This document shows, in pieces, positions 33,217 through 40,709 of a stretch of 64,000 bases of DNA (position 1 is its first letter; each line of letters starts with the position of its first letter). This stretch comes from Streptomyces sp. SID12488. Its GTDB lineage: Bacteria; Actinomycetota; Actinomycetes; Streptomycetales; Streptomycetaceae. The position numbers and the translations under genes are program-made. The stretch spans positions 1 through 64,000 of the forward strand of contig NZ_JAAGLT010000014.1 of the NCBI RefSeq assembly GCF_010548275.1. The letters run 5' to 3'. The notes under the pieces are model-generated. The model was given only the letters and a program-made list of their open reading frames with translations. It was not told the origin of the DNA and searched no databases.

Positions 33217-33289
33217 ACGCTAGACGGCACCGCCCGGCGACGGCGTCCGCCGGGCGAGGTGATCACCCGTACTCCCCGGGGAGTACGGG
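33217..33289. promoter_or_regulatory. Two-component system promoter and palindromic operator
   Basis: On the minus strand TAGCGT (33222-33217) is a -10 placed seven bases before the kinase ATG. An inverted repeat CGCCCGGCG (33231-33239) / CGCCGGGCG (33248-33256) covers the -35 zone. Upstream is a perfect 24-bp palindrome (33266-33289) with half-site CCCGTACTCCCC, located about 57-80 bases before the start, a typical activator position. Confidence 0.55.
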
Positions 33290-33325
33290 GCAGGAGCCGC
33301 CCGCGCCTGCTCCCTGGCCGCGCCC

Positions 33326-34027
33326 CTACGCCTTCTCGGGGAACACCAGCCCCACCCCGTGGGCGATCCGGCTGACGGCATACCGGAAGAACGTCTCCCG
33401 GTCCTCCACCACGCGGTTGAACTGGCCGAACAGCTCGAAGCCGACCAGCCCGTACACCTGTGCCCAGGCCGCGACGAGCGCCATCGTCACCTCGGGCGGG
33501 AGGCCGGGGGCGAGGTCGGCGGTCAGCCGCTCGGCCTCGGGGCGCAGTTCGGCGGGGATCGGGGTGCGCGCCACACCGACGTCCTGGTGGGCGTCGCGCA
33601 CGATGCCGGTCAGCAGCAGGCCCACCCGGGAGGCGGCCGGCACGGTCGTGTCGGGCGCCTTGTAGCCGGGGACCGGCGAGCCGTAGATCAGCGCGTACTC
33701 GTGGGGATGGTCCAGCGCCCAGCCTCGCACCGCCTCGCACACCGCGACCCAGCGCCGCAGCGGGCCGGTGTCCGCGGCGGCTGTGTGGGCGGCCTCGGCG
33801 GCCTCGCCCAGGGAGTCATAGGCGTCGATGATGAGAGCGGTCAGCAGGTCGTCGCGGCTGGGGAAGTAGCGGTACAGCGCGGAGGAGACCATGCCGAGTT
33901 CGCGGGCGACGGCCCGCAGCGAGAGCTTGGCGGCGCCTTCCGCCGCGAGCTGTCTGCGCGCCTCGTCCTTGATCGCCGAGGTGACTTCGATCCGGGCGCG
34001 GGCGCGGGCTCCTTGTGCGGTGCTCAT
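33326..34027 (-). CDS. TetR-family repressor
   Basis: A 233-residue protein. The N-terminal HTH (about 15-60) has RRQLAAEGAAKLSLRAVARELG, then MVSSALYRYFPSRDDLLTALI. The C-terminal helical domain has the WHG-like TetR ligand fold. The Met at 34027 (MSTAQGARAR) is chosen for normal distance from the HTH. It is divergent from a Ddn-type nitroreductase, and the 187 bp between hold several AGAGCA/TGCTCT palindromes, so it probably represses both. Confidence 0.9.
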   Translation of the reverse strand: MSTAQGARARARIEVTSAIKDEARRQLAAEGAAKLSLRAVARELGMVSSALYRYFPSRDDLLTALIIDAYDSLGEAAEAAHTAAADTGPLRRWVAVCEAVRGWALDHPHEYALIYGSPVPGYKAPDTTVPAASRVGLLLTGIVRDAHQDVGVARTPIPAELRPEAERLTADLAPGLPPEVTMALVAAWAQVYGLVGFELFGQFNRVVEDRETFFRYAVSRIAHGVGLVFPEKA

Positions 34028-34050
34028 GGATGCGAGTGTTCCATGTTTTC

Positions 34051-34167
34051 GGAGCAGTGCACACAAACGAGAGCACCGAACTAAAAAGAGAGCAGTGCTC
34101 TTGCTTTGGATCACCGATCTCCGGCAGACTGTTCTCAAGCGAGAGCAGTGCTCTCGTAAGCAATGCT
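34051..34167. promoter_or_regulatory. Cluster of TetR operators between repressor and Ddn-type gene
   Basis: Palindromes with half-site AGAGCA: a 17-bp perfect site with half-site CGAGAGCA centred at 34148; a 13-bp site AGAGCAGTGCTCT at 34089-34101; weaker sites GGAGCAGTGCAC at 34051 and AGCAATGCT at 34159; and a half-site GAGAGCAC at 34069. The repetition makes an operator role very likely. Confidence 0.75.
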
Positions 34168-34214
34168 CCCGCACTCTCCGATGCCAGGATTTACCAATAC
34201 CCCAGGAGGACACC

Positions 34215-34670
34215 ATGCCGTCACCGTCGGCCCACTACCTGAAGCCCAGTGCGTTCGACAACGTCGTGAACGGGTTCATCGGCTGGCTGGCACGCCATGG
34301 CGTGAGCGTCATGGGCACCGCCGAGCTCTCCGTGCTCGGCCGCAAGAGCGGCGAGTGGCGCCAGGTGCCCGTCAACCCGCTGCCCTACGAGGGCGGCCCG
34401 TACCTCGTCTCGGCGCGCGGCCACTCCGAATGGGTGCGGAACATGCGCGCCGCCGGCGGCGGACAGCTCAAGGTCGGCCGCCGGGTACGGGAGTTCACCG
34501 CGGTCGAGCTGCCCGACGCGGAGAAGCCGGTCGTGCTGCGCACCTACCTAAAGAAGTGGGGCTGGGAGGTGGGGCGCTTCTTCGGCGATGTGAACGTGAA
34601 CTCCACCGACGAGGAACTGCTCGCCGCCGCTCCCAAGCACCCCGTCTTCCGGATCACCGTCAAACCGTGA
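34215..34670 (+). CDS. Deazaflavin (F420)-dependent nitroreductase-family protein (Ddn-like)
   Basis: A 151-residue protein of the split-barrel Ddn family: ELSVLGRKSGEWRQVPVNPLP, YLVSARGHSEWVRNMRAAGG and the C-terminal HPVFRITV are the family landmarks. Mycobacterial Ddn uses reduced F420 to reduce quinones and nitro compounds; related proteins in Streptomyces mostly lack assigned substrates. AGGAGG lies five bases before the ATG. Divergent TetR control suggests induction by a quinone- or drug-like ligand. Confidence 0.86.
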   Translation: MPSPSAHYLKPSAFDNVVNGFIGWLARHGVSVMGTAELSVLGRKSGEWRQVPVNPLPYEGGPYLVSARGHSEWVRNMRAAGGGQLKVGRRVREFTAVELPDAEKPVVLRTYLKKWGWEVGRFFGDVNVNSTDEELLAAAPKHPVFRITVKP

Positions 34671-34696
34671 ACGCCCCGCAGGGCCTGCTCAACACC

Positions 34697-35905
34697 TCAG
34701 GGCTTGTCGAGTGCGGTCAGCACGCGCCCGGCCATGGGGTGGGAGCGCACCAGCTCACCCAGTGAGGTGGAGCCGCGCGTGATGTCCCGGAAGGCGTTCC
34801 ACGCGGGGCGGAAGCCGGTCAGTGCGGCGTGGAACATGCCGGGGCGTCGCTCGAACGCCTTCAGCATGCTCCGGCCGACGGCCATCTCCACACCGAGCCC
34901 CGCTTTGATCGCGAACGCGTAGTTCAGGGCCTGACGGCGCGTGTCCACGGCGTCGTGCGCCTCCGCGATCCGTACCGCCCACTCCCCCGCGAGCCGACCC
35001 GAGCGCAGCGCGAACGAGATGCCCTCGCGGGTCCACGGCTCCAGCAGGCCCGCCGCGTCACCGCAGACCAGCACCCGGCCCCGGGAGAGCGGCGAGTCGT
35101 CGGCGCGGCAGCGCGTCAGGTGGCCGGAGGAGATGCTCGGTTCGAAGCCGGCCAGCCCCAGCCGGGCGATGAAGTCCTCCAGGTACCGCTTGGTGGCCGC
35201 GCCCTCACCGCGCGCGGAGATCACGCCCACCGTCAGTGTGTCCCCCTTGGGGAACACCCAGCCGTAACTGCCGGGCATGGGCCCCCAGTCGATGAGCACC
35301 CGCCCCTGCCAGTCCTCGGCGACGGTCCGAGGCACCGGGATCTCCGCCTCCAGGCCCAGATCCACCTGGTCGAGTTTCACCCCGACGTGTGCTCCTATAC
35401 GGCTGGCGCTGCCGTCCGCGCCCACGACGGCGCGGGCCAGCACCGTCTCGCCGCCCTGAAGGACCACGGCGACAGTCCGCCGGTCCGGCACCGCCGAGCC
35501 GTGCTGCTCGACCCGCGACACCGTGACACCCGTACGCAGCTCGGCGCCCGCCTTCTGGGCGTGCTCGACGAGTTGCTGGTCGAACTCGGGCCGGTTGATG
35601 AGGCCGAACAGCATCTGCCTGGAGCGGCGGGTGCGGGTGAAGCGGCCGTTGTTGGAGAACGTGACCGCGTGCACCCGGTCCCGGAAGGGCAGTTCGAAGC
35701 CGGGCGGCAGGGAGTCGCGCGAGGGGCCGATGATTCCGCCGCCGCACGTCTTGTAGCGCGGCAGTTCCGCTTTCTCCAGCAACAGCACACTGCGGCCCGC
35801 GACCGCCGTCGCATACGCGGCCGAAGCCCCCGCGGGTCCCGCGCCCACCACAACGACGTCCCACACCTGCGCCACGTCGTCCGCCGAAGAGTTCTCGCTG
35901 CTCAC
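34697..35905 (-). CDS. Geranylgeranyl reductase family flavoprotein (MenJ-like)
   Basis: A 402-residue FAD enzyme. VVVGAGPAGASAAY (about 19-32) binds FAD, YKTCGGGI is the family's substrate-channel signature, and VLVCGDAAGLLEPWTREGI is the second FAD motif. Family members reduce prenyl chains of menaquinone (mycobacterial MenJ), archaeal lipids or chlorophyll. The GTG at 35905 (SSENSSADD) is chosen by similarity of N-termini; the ribosome site CAGGAG is rather far. It is divergent from the M20 peptidase and convergent with the Ddn-like gene, another possible quinone enzyme. Confidence 0.85.
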   Translation of the reverse strand: MSSENSSADDVAQVWDVVVVGAGPAGASAAYATAVAGRSVLLLEKAELPRYKTCGGGIIGPSRDSLPPGFELPFRDRVHAVTFSNNGRFTRTRRSRQMLFGLINRPEFDQQLVEHAQKAGAELRTGVTVSRVEQHGSAVPDRRTVAVVLQGGETVLARAVVGADGSASRIGAHVGVKLDQVDLGLEAEIPVPRTVAEDWQGRVLIDWGPMPGSYGWVFPKGDTLTVGVISARGEGAATKRYLEDFIARLGLAGFEPSISSGHLTRCRADDSPLSRGRVLVCGDAAGLLEPWTREGISFALRSGRLAGEWAVRIAEAHDAVDTRRQALNYAFAIKAGLGVEMAVGRSMLKAFERRPGMFHAALTGFRPAWNAFRDITRGSTSLGELVRSHPMAGRVLTALDKP

Positions 35906-36040
35906 GATGGTCTGCTGCTCCTGATATTTCCGCCTGCCGCACCTGTTCCTCCGCATCCTACGGCGGGCGTCGCCACAGTCCGCTGTGGGAGGATCACAGG
36001 ACTTCTCCCTTACAACGTCGCACCCACAAGGAGCGTGCCC

Positions 36041-37396
36041 ATGTCCTCGAATCCGGTCGCCGAGACCGTCGCCTCCCTCATGCCGAGGGCACGGGCGGAG
36101 CTCACCGAACTGGTGGCGTTCAAGTCGGTGGCGGACTTCGAGCAGTTCCCGAGGAGCGAGAGCGAGGGCGCCGCGAACTGGTGCGCCGACGCGCTGCGCG
36201 CCGACGGCTTCCAGGACGTGGCCCTGCTCGACACCCCGGACGGCACGCAGTCGGTGTACGGCTTCCTGCCCGGCCCCGAGGGCGCGAAGACGGTTCTCCT
36301 CTACGCCCACTACGACGTGCAGCCGCCGCTCGACGAGGCCGGCTGGGTGACCCCTCCGTTCGAGCTGACCGAGCGCGACGGCCGCTGGTACGGGCGCGGC
36401 GCCGCCGACTGCAAGGGCGGCTTCATCATGCACCTCCTCGCGCTGCGCGCCCTGAAGGCGAACGGCGGCGTCCCGGTCAACGTCAAGGTGATCGCCGAGG
36501 GTTCGGAGGAGATGGGCACTGGCGGTCTGCAGCGGTACGCCGAGGAACACCCGGAACTGCTCGCCGCGGACACGATCGTCGTCGGCGACGCCGGCAACTT
36601 CCGGGTCGGTCTGCCGACGGTCACCTCGACACTGCGCGGCATGACCATGCTGCGGGTCAAGGTCGACACCCTCGAAGGCAACCTGCACTCGGGCCAGTTC
36701 GGCGGGGCCGCACCGGACGCGCTGGGCGCGCTGATCCGCGTACTCGACTCCCTGCGTGCCGAGGACGGTTCGACGACGGTCGACGGGCTCACGGACGAGG
36801 CGTCGTGGGACGGGCTCCAGTACGACGAGGAGCAGTTCCGCACGGACGCCAAGGTGCTCGACGGTGTGGAGCTGATCGGCTCCGGCTCGGTCGCCGACCG
36901 GATCTGGGCACGTCCGGCGGTGACGGTCCTCGGCATCGACTGCCCGCCGGTGGTCGGCGCCACGCCGTCCGTGCAGGCGAGCGCCCGTGCGCTGGTCAGC
37001 CTGCGGGTACCGCCGGGCGTGGACGCGGCGGCGGCGACCAAGCTCCTGGAGGCGCATCTGACGGCGCACACACCGTGGGGCGCGCGGGTGAGTATGGAGC
37101 AGATCGGCGAGGGCCAGCCGTTCCGCGCCGACACCGCCAGCCCGGCGTACGCGGCGATGGCCGAGGCCATGGCGGTCGCGTACCCGGGCCAGGAGATGCA
37201 GTACGCGGGCCAGGGCGGCTCGATCCCCCTCTGCAACACGCTCGCGTCGCTCTACCCGCGGGCCGAGATCCTGCTGATCGGCCTGAGCGAGCCGGAGGCC
37301 CAGATCCACGCCGTCAACGAGAGCGTGTCCCCGGAGGAACTGGAGCACCTGTCGGTGGCAGAGGCCCTGTTCCTCCGGAACTACGCCGCGTCCTGA
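36041..37396 (+). CDS. M20-family metallo-dipeptidase
   Basis: A 451-residue zinc peptidase. LLYAHYDVQPP holds His90 and Asp92, GRGAADCKGG holds Asp123, IAEGSEEMGTGG holds the catalytic and metal Glu pair (156-157), and a C-terminal His is in EAQIHAVNE. The lid dimerisation domain is in the middle (LEGNLHSGQFGG). This fits CNDP/PepV-type dipeptidases acting in the cytosol. Start ATG 36041 has AAGGAG seven bases upstream. Confidence 0.9.
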   Translation: MSSNPVAETVASLMPRARAELTELVAFKSVADFEQFPRSESEGAANWCADALRADGFQDVALLDTPDGTQSVYGFLPGPEGAKTVLLYAHYDVQPPLDEAGWVTPPFELTERDGRWYGRGAADCKGGFIMHLLALRALKANGGVPVNVKVIAEGSEEMGTGGLQRYAEEHPELLAADTIVVGDAGNFRVGLPTVTSTLRGMTMLRVKVDTLEGNLHSGQFGGAAPDALGALIRVLDSLRAEDGSTTVDGLTDEASWDGLQYDEEQFRTDAKVLDGVELIGSGSVADRIWARPAVTVLGIDCPPVVGATPSVQASARALVSLRVPPGVDAAAATKLLEAHLTAHTPWGARVSMEQIGEGQPFRADTASPAYAAMAEAMAVAYPGQEMQYAGQGGSIPLCNTLASLYPRAEILLIGLSEPEAQIHAVNESVSPEELEHLSVAEALFLRNYAAS

Positions 37397-37410
37397 CCCG
37401 CCGGGAACCC

Positions 37411-38469
37411 CTACTCCACCTCGGCCTGTCCCACCGCCACCCCCGCCTCCAGATAGAGCGCGGCGCCCCGCTCGCGCGCCCGGAGCGCCCCGCGCAGGCG
37501 CTCGTACCGGACGGGAGGGAGCAGGTCGGCCGCCTCCTCCTCGGTGACGAAGCGCCAGCCGCGCAGTTCGGGGCCGGGCAGCCGCAGCCGCCCGGCCTCG
37601 GCGCTGTCGAGCCGCCCGCCGTCGAAGAGCAGGCGCAGTCCGCCGTAGCCGGGCGGCTCGGGCGGCTCCCAGTCGATGACGAGGAGCCGGGGTACGTCGG
37701 TGAGGTGGATGCCCGTCTCCTCGGCGACCTCGCGGATGCCCGCGCGCGCAGGTGCCTCGCCCCGCTCGACGACCCCGCCGGGGAACTCCCAGCCGGCCTT
37801 GTACGTCGGGTCGACGAGCAGGACCCGGTCCTGCTCGTCGAAGAGCAGAACCCCGGAGGCCACCGTCTCGCCGGCGGGTTCCGGGGTCTGCACGATGTCG
37901 CACACGGGCGCGGTCCCGGTGCTGACGGATTCGGCGATCCGTACAGCCGCCTCATACGGAGTGAGGGCACTGGTGTCGACCGGGTGGGCGTCGGCGGTGA
38001 GCCAGGAGGCGAGCGCCGTCCGGTACGGCTCTATCTGGTCGTATGACCACTGCCGTACGCGTATCTCTCCGTCCGGGAGGTCCGGTGGGATCTCCCGGGT
38101 GGCTATTCGTTCGCGCAGGATCGTTTCCGCCGGAGCGAGGAGCACATGCCGGACCGCGATCCGGCGGGCGGCGAGACCGCCGAAGATCTCGTCGCGGTAC
38201 TCCTGGCGGAGCAGCGTCATGGGCACCACCAGGGTTCCGCCGAGCTCGGCGAGCATGGCGGCCGCGGTGTCCACGACGAGCCGCCGCCAGATCGGCAGGT
38301 CCTGGAAGTCGCCGACCTCTGCGAGGCGCTTGGGCGGCAGCAGGTGCGCGAGCGCGCCGCCGATGACCTCGGGGTCGAAGAGCGTGCTGTTCGGGATCAG
38401 TTCGTTCAGTTCCCGTGCGGTGGTGGTCTTCCCCGCACCGAACGCGCCGTTGACCCAGACGACGATCAC
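37411..38469 (-). CDS. AAA P-loop kinase / NUDIX hydrolase fusion
   Basis: A 352-residue two-domain protein. Residues 1-180 form a P-loop kinase-like domain with VNGAFGAGKTTTA (Walker A), LFDPEVIG and LAPAETILRERI, similar to tunicamycin-resistance TmrB and gluconate kinase-like folds. Residues about 200-340 are a NUDIX domain with a perfect box GX5EX7REVXEETGI in GVVERGEAPARAGIREVAEE, followed by TGI. NUDIX enzymes cleave nucleoside-diphosphate-X compounds. The start is GTG 38469 after GAGGGGGAAAT. Separate ancestors are clear; the combined substrate is unknown. Confidence 0.85.
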   Translation of the reverse strand: MIVVWVNGAFGAGKTTTARELNELIPNSTLFDPEVIGGALAHLLPPKRLAEVGDFQDLPIWRRLVVDTAAAMLAELGGTLVVPMTLLRQEYRDEIFGGLAARRIAVRHVLLAPAETILRERIATREIPPDLPDGEIRVRQWSYDQIEPYRTALASWLTADAHPVDTSALTPYEAAVRIAESVSTGTAPVCDIVQTPEPAGETVASGVLLFDEQDRVLLVDPTYKAGWEFPGGVVERGEAPARAGIREVAEETGIHLTDVPRLLVIDWEPPEPPGYGGLRLLFDGGRLDSAEAGRLRLPGPELRGWRFVTEEEAADLLPPVRYERLRGALRARERGAALYLEAGVAVGQAEVE

Positions 38470-38552
38470 ATTTCCCCCTCTTCTGTTGGACCCCTGAGGC
38501 TTGCCCGCTCCACCCTGCCACGGAAACCAGATCCAGTTGAGGCCGCCGACAC

Positions 38553-38594
38553 AGTGACGCCGGTGCCCCGTCACACGGGTACACCGGCGTCACT
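38553..38594 (-). terminator. Strong hairpin ending the small secreted-protein gene
   Basis: AGTGACGCCGGTG (38553-38565) pairs perfectly with CACCGGCGTCACT (38582-38594). The loop contains a further CCCGT/ACGGG pairing. It lies 20 bases after the stop of the 38614 gene and before the kinase/NUDIX gene on the same strand. Confidence 0.75.
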
Positions 38595-38613
38595 TCGACC
38601 ACTTTTGGGCGGG

Positions 38614-38817
38614 TCAGCCGGTGGTTCCGTTGCCTCCCAGCGGGCTCTCGTCCACGGCCAGGCTGTCGCTGGCGACGGTGTGGTCGAGGGCACTGAGCGT
38701 GTCGTCCACGTTCAGATCACCGAGGGCGTCGGCCCCGAGACCGTGGGAAGGGGTGATCGCCGCGACGACGAACCCGGTGGCGAGGGAGGCGATGGCGAGC
38801 ATGCTGCGCTTCTTCAT
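38614..38817 (-). CDS. Small secreted protein, 67 aa
   Basis: MKKRSMLAIASLATGFVVAA is a classical signal peptide, with a likely cut near SHG/LGA. The mature part of about 40 residues is acidic and rich in L, D, S and T (LGDLNVDDTLSALDHTV) and ends SPLGGNGTTG. There are no cysteines. It resembles small Streptomyces surface proteins but is not a chaplin or rodlin that I can recognise. No Shine-Dalgarno precedes the ATG; instead an 8-bp hairpin ends one base before it. A Met at 38865 could extend the N-terminus by 16 residues. Confidence 0.65.
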   Translation of the reverse strand: MKKRSMLAIASLATGFVVAAITPSHGLGADALGDLNVDDTLSALDHTVASDSLAVDESPLGGNGTTG

Positions 38818-38818
38818 G

Positions 38819-38841
38819 CCCGGTTCAACTGCCGAACCGGG
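38819..38841 (-). promoter_or_regulatory. Hairpin directly before start codon of the small secreted protein
   Basis: CCCGGTTC (38819-38826) and GAACCGGG (38834-38841) form an eight-bp stem with a seven-base loop that ends one base before the ATG. It could block translation or be coincidental if the upstream Met at 38865 is used. Confidence 0.4.
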
Positions 38842-38935
38842 GCCGGGGTCACGGCGTTCGCGCATCGCGTCACATTCACGGCGGCTGCGCCGTCCTACTG
38901 CTGAGGCACAGTCCACGGACCAGAGCAGAGACCGC

Positions 38936-39370
38936 ATGTCGACAGCCGGGGCACCCAGCAACGCAGAGACACTCACCCGCCTCCACTCCGCCGTGAACAG
39001 CGGCGACCCGGACATCATCTCGAAGGCCGTCGACGAGCTCGTCGCGCCGGACGTGCTCTTCCACGCGCCGGTACCGATGGGCGCGACGGGGGCGGAGGCT
39101 CTGAAGCGGGTGTGGGACGTGCTGCTGCGCGCGTTCCCCGACATCCGCGTCACCGTCGAGGAGACGGTCGCGGAAGGCGACAAGGTCGCCTCCAGGAACA
39201 CCGTGACCGGGACCCACCGGGGCGAGTACCAGGGCCTGCCGCCCACCGGACGGACCGTCACCTACAGCGAGATCTTCATCTGCCGGTTCACCGACGGACG
39301 GATCACCGAGATCCGGGGCGTCGTCGACGTCCTCGCGCAACTGCGCCAGCTGGGCGCCCTGCCGTCCTGA
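38936..39370 (+). CDS. Ester cyclase / SnoaL-like protein
   Basis: A 144-residue protein of the NTF2-like SnoaL superfamily: LHSAVNSGDPDIISKAVDEL, then LFHAPVP, FPDIRVTVEETVAEGDKVASR and PPTGRTVTYSEIFICRF are typical of the 'ester cyclase' branch. SnoaL itself cyclises polyketides, but most homologues have other or unknown roles. No polyketide genes are nearby. It is divergent from the small secreted protein. Confidence 0.85.
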   Translation: MSTAGAPSNAETLTRLHSAVNSGDPDIISKAVDELVAPDVLFHAPVPMGATGAEALKRVWDVLLRAFPDIRVTVEETVAEGDKVASRNTVTGTHRGEYQGLPPTGRTVTYSEIFICRFTDGRITEIRGVVDVLAQLRQLGALPS

Positions 39371-39393
39371 CGTGACACGGCATGGCATGGCAT

Positions 39394-39443
39394 GACCTCC
39401 TGGCGCAGGCGGGTTCCGATACCGCGGCTGCCGCCAGGAGGTC
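39394..39443. terminator. Hairpin between convergent ester cyclase and ROK kinase
   Basis: GACCTCCTGGCG (39394-39405) pairs perfectly with CGCCAGGAGGTC (39432-39443), 12 bp with a 26-base loop. Position between convergent genes suggests use on both strands. A micro-repeat of CATGG precedes it. Confidence 0.65.
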
Positions 39444-39501
39444 CTATGGTGCGCGTCACTTCACTGGTGACCGCCCTGATCAGGCGATCGGGGCGCGCCT
39501 G

Positions 39502-40458
39502 TCAGACGCCGGCCTCGGCCGTGTCGTCCGCCCTGCGCGTCAGCGCCGCCGCTGCCGCGCCGACCAGGCCCGCGTCCGTGCCCATCTGCGCCGGTACGAT
39601 CTCCAGGCGCTGGACGAACGACAGCGTGGCGTAGGTCTTCAGGGCCGCGCGCAGGGGCGTGAACAGGACGTCGCCGGCGTTGCCCACGCCGCCGCCGATC
39701 ACCGCGACGTCGATCTCCACGAGGGCCGCGGTGGCCGCGATGCCCGCCGCGAGCGCCTGGGCCGCCCGCGCGAAGGAGACGACCGCGATCGGGTCGCCCG
39801 CCCGCGCCGCCTCGGCCACGGCGGCGGCCGAGATGTCGCCGCCGGGGCCCGGCTGCCAGCCGTTCGCCAGTGCGCGGCGCGCGATGTTGGGTCCGCTGGC
39901 GATGCGTTCCACGCAGCCCCGGGAGCCGCAGGCGCAGAGCTCACCGTCGAGTTCGACGCTGATGTGCCCGATGTGGCCGGCGTTGCCGGTGGGCCCGGGG
40001 TGCAGCCGTCCGCCCAGAACCAGGCCACCACCGACGCCGGTCGAGACAACCATGCACAGCGCGTTGTCGTGGCCTCGGGCGGCGCCCTGCCAGTGTTCGG
40101 CCGCCGTGATCGCGACTCCGTCGCCGATCAGTTCGACGGGCAGGCCACCGGTCACGGCCCTGACGCGTTCGACGAGCGGAAAGCCGCGCCAGCCGGGTAC
40201 GTTCACCGGGCTCACCGTGCCCGCGGAGGCGTCCACCGGCCCCGCGCTGCCGATACCGACGGCCGTCGCGCGTACCCACAGCGGCGATCCGGTCAGCTCG
40301 GCGACAACCTCCTCGACGGCCCGCATCACGCTCTCGCCGGCCTCCAGCGCGGGCGTCGGGCGCTGTGCGCGCAGCAGGATCCGGCCGTGGCCGTCCACCA
40401 GCGCTCCGGCGATCTTGGTGCCGCCGATGTCGAGCGCGGCCACGAGGTCGGTGTGCAT
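39502..40458 (-). CDS. ROK-family sugar kinase (glucokinase-like)
   Basis: A 318-residue kinase. ALDIGGTKIAGAL is the ATP phosphate loop, GIGSAGPVDA follows, and ELIGDGVAITAAEHW carries the catalytic Asp. GNAGHIGHISVE plus CACGSRGCVE form the zinc site, with the histidine before it. No HTH is present, so this is an enzyme that phosphorylates glucose, N-acetylglucosamine or a similar sugar. It is divergent from a LacI regulator across a region holding a LacI-type palindrome. Confidence 0.88.
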   Translation of the reverse strand: MHTDLVAALDIGGTKIAGALVDGHGRILLRAQRPTPALEAGESVMRAVEEVVAELTGSPLWVRATAVGIGSAGPVDASAGTVSPVNVPGWRGFPLVERVRAVTGGLPVELIGDGVAITAAEHWQGAARGHDNALCMVVSTGVGGGLVLGGRLHPGPTGNAGHIGHISVELDGELCACGSRGCVERIASGPNIARRALANGWQPGPGGDISAAAVAEAARAGDPIAVVSFARAAQALAAGIAATAALVEIDVAVIGGGVGNAGDVLFTPLRAALKTYATLSFVQRLEIVPAQMGTDAGLVGAAAAALTRRADDTAEAGV

Positions 40459-40558
40459 CAGTGTCTGATCTCCCTGTCAACCATGGCAAATGCGGGCAGG
40501 CCGGTCTGATGGTGGGGGCGCAGGCCGGAGTTGGCGGTGGACAGTGTCTCCTGCATCT

Positions 40559-40570
40559 GACAACGTTGTC
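40559..40570. promoter_or_regulatory. LacI-type operator between ROK kinase and LacI regulator
   Basis: GACAACGTTGTC is a perfect 12-bp palindrome with the central CG that LacI/GalR proteins favour. It is 101 bases upstream of the kinase start and 139 bases upstream of the regulator start. Confidence 0.65.
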
Positions 40571-40709
40571 CAGGCTCTATGCTCGACGCCACATCCTCAT
40601 ACACAACCTGGGACGACGCATCCCCCGTACGCATCACGGTCCGGAGCATCGCAGTGGACCGCCGCGGACCGGCCGTCATCCCGTGGACGACAGGACAGGA
40701 CAGCGCATA

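Noticed and set aside
35906-37903. Upstream extension of the geranylgeranyl reductase frame
   Set aside because: The extra residues are antisense to the M20 peptidase, low-complexity and His/Arg-rich. The reductase starts at GTG 35905, just before its FAD motif.
39374-39394. CATGG micro-repeat as a possible phase-variation tract
   Set aside because: Only three copies, intergenic, and outside any reading frame; no evidence of a switch.
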